The translations under genes and the position numbers were made by a program. The notes under the pieces are model-generated. The model searched no databases. It saw only the letters and a list, made by a program, of their open reading frames with translations, and was not told the DNA's origin. Shown one piece after another: positions 12,911-13,663 of a stretch of 13,663 bases of DNA; the stretch's first letter is position 1; each line of letters starts with the position of its first letter. Origin of the DNA: an uncultured Vogesella sp. GTDB lineage: Bacteria > Pseudomonadota > Gammaproteobacteria > Burkholderiales > Chromobacteriaceae. Location of the stretch: positions 1-13,663 of the forward strand of contig CAMLGD010000080.1 in assembly GCA_946479405.1 (NCBI GenBank), written 5' to 3'.

Positions 12911-13663
12911 TCAACCGGCCAGCGGCAGCATGGCCTGACGCGGCCAGGCCAGGGTTACGGCGGCGCCGATCTCGGCCGGTGCCACCGCGTTGCCGTTTTC
13001 ATTCGGCAGCACCATGCTCACCACCTTCTGGCCGAACACTTCCACCTCGTAGCGGCTGACCGCGCCCAGATACTGGATGTCCAGCAGCTTGCCCGGCACC
13101 CGCACCACGTCATCGCTGGCCAGCTGGCCGGCCGGACGGATACGCTCCGGGCGCACGGCAAAGGCAGAGGCATGACCAAGCAGCGTGCTGGCCAGCTCAC
13201 CGTCGAACACGTTGGCCGCACCGACAAAATCCGCCACGAACGCCGTGGCCGGCTGGTTGTACAGCACTTGCGGCGCCGCCACCTGCTCGATACGGCCCTT
13301 GTTGAATACCGCCACCCGGTCGGACATCGACATTGCCTCGCCCTGATCGTGGGTAACGTAAATGAAGGTAATGCCGAGGCGGCGCTGCAGCGCCTTCAGC
13401 TCGGTCTGCATCTGCTCGCGCAGCTTGAGGTCGAGCGCGCCCAGCGGCTCGTCCAGCAGCAGCACGCGTGGCTGCAGGATCAGCGCCCGCGCCAGGGCCA
13501 CCCGCTGCCGCTGGCCGCCGGACAGCGCCGCCGGGCGGCGGGTGCCGTACTGGCCGAGCTTGACCATCTCCAGCATTTCCTCGGCGCGGCGGTAGCGCTC
13601 GTCTTTGCTCACGCCCTTGAGCATCAGCCCGTAGGCGACGTTGTCCAGCACGTTCATGTGCGG
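12911..13663 (-). CDS. ydcT: ABC transporter ATPase, YdcT/PotA-like (partial, 5' end outside window)
   Basis: About 250 C-terminal residues are visible and the frame is open to the window edge, so the true start and Walker A motif lie beyond 13663. The visible part reads FPHMNVLDNV-like at the edge, then the signature LSGGQRQRVALARAL, Walker B VLLLDEPLGALD, the H-loop THDQ and YNQPATAFVADFVG. A TOBE domain (AVRPERIRP..., LDIQYLGAVSRYEV) fills the C-terminal third, as in PotA/MalK-type importers. The ATPase drives the two permeases encoded next. A substrate-binding protein (YdcS) would be expected further upstream, outside the window. Confidence 0.92.
   Translation of the reverse strand, partial: PHMNVLDNVAYGLMLKGVSKDERYRRAEEMLEMVKLGQYGTRRPAALSGGQRQRVALARALILQPRVLLLDEPLGALDLKLREQMQTELKALQRRLGITFIYVTHDQGEAMSMSDRVAVFNKGRIEQVAAPQVLYNQPATAFVADFVGAANVFDGELASTLLGHASAFAVRPERIRPAGQLASDDVVRVPGKLLDIQYLGAVSRYEVEVFGQKVVSMVLPNENGNAVAPAEIGAAVTLAWPRQAMLPLAG

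Overview
This 13.7 kb window is GC-rich and densely coded, with 18 genes I can support (17 complete, one cut by the right edge). Gene content and codon bias suggest a free-living flagellated beta-proteobacterium, perhaps in the Neisseriales (Chromobacterium/Vogesella-like). That placement is inference from protein resemblance, not a database result. I saw no rRNA, tRNA, CRISPR array or transposase.

Left part (1-3451, all genes on the minus strand). A 142-bp structured element with 18-bp imperfect terminal inverted repeats (66-207) ends three bases from the stop codon of an isolated flhE-like gene. Two large hairpins then separate flhE from a tightly packed six-gene transcription unit: rubredoxin, M48 lipoprotein metallopeptidase, MmcQ/YjbR protein, hemJ, small lipoprotein, CYTH protein. 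A perfect 14-bp match to the chromosomal ParB-binding core (parS) covers the GTG start codon of the MmcQ/YjbR gene, so the window may lie close to the replication origin.

Middle part (3515-9590). thiD and thiE overlap and encode consecutive steps of thiamine synthesis. A perfect 47-bp palindrome then lies directly before a DinB-like four-helix-bundle gene and contains its only ribosome-binding sequence. Next come a stand-alone EAL-domain (c-di-GMP phosphodiesterase) gene, a divergent flgH-like L-ring lipoprotein gene, a convergent lipoprotein gene whose stop codon shares a hairpin with that of flgH, an orphan OmpR-family response regulator and a secreted SnoaL-like protein with a classical terminator.

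Right part (9697-13663, minus strand). A ydcTUVW-type operon encodes the ATPase (cut by the window edge) and two permeases of a polyamine-type ABC importer, followed by gamma-aminobutyraldehyde dehydrogenase. Together these suggest import and breakdown of putrescine-type compounds.

The main non-coding signal is a repeated 13-mer, TGCGGCCAACCTT. It occurs five times exactly, with several near copies, mostly between genes, twice as inverted pairs forming hairpins and once inside a reading frame. Its behaviour recalls DNA-uptake sequences of Neisseriaceae, but the word is different. The parS-like site and the 47-bp palindrome are the other two signals most worth checking.
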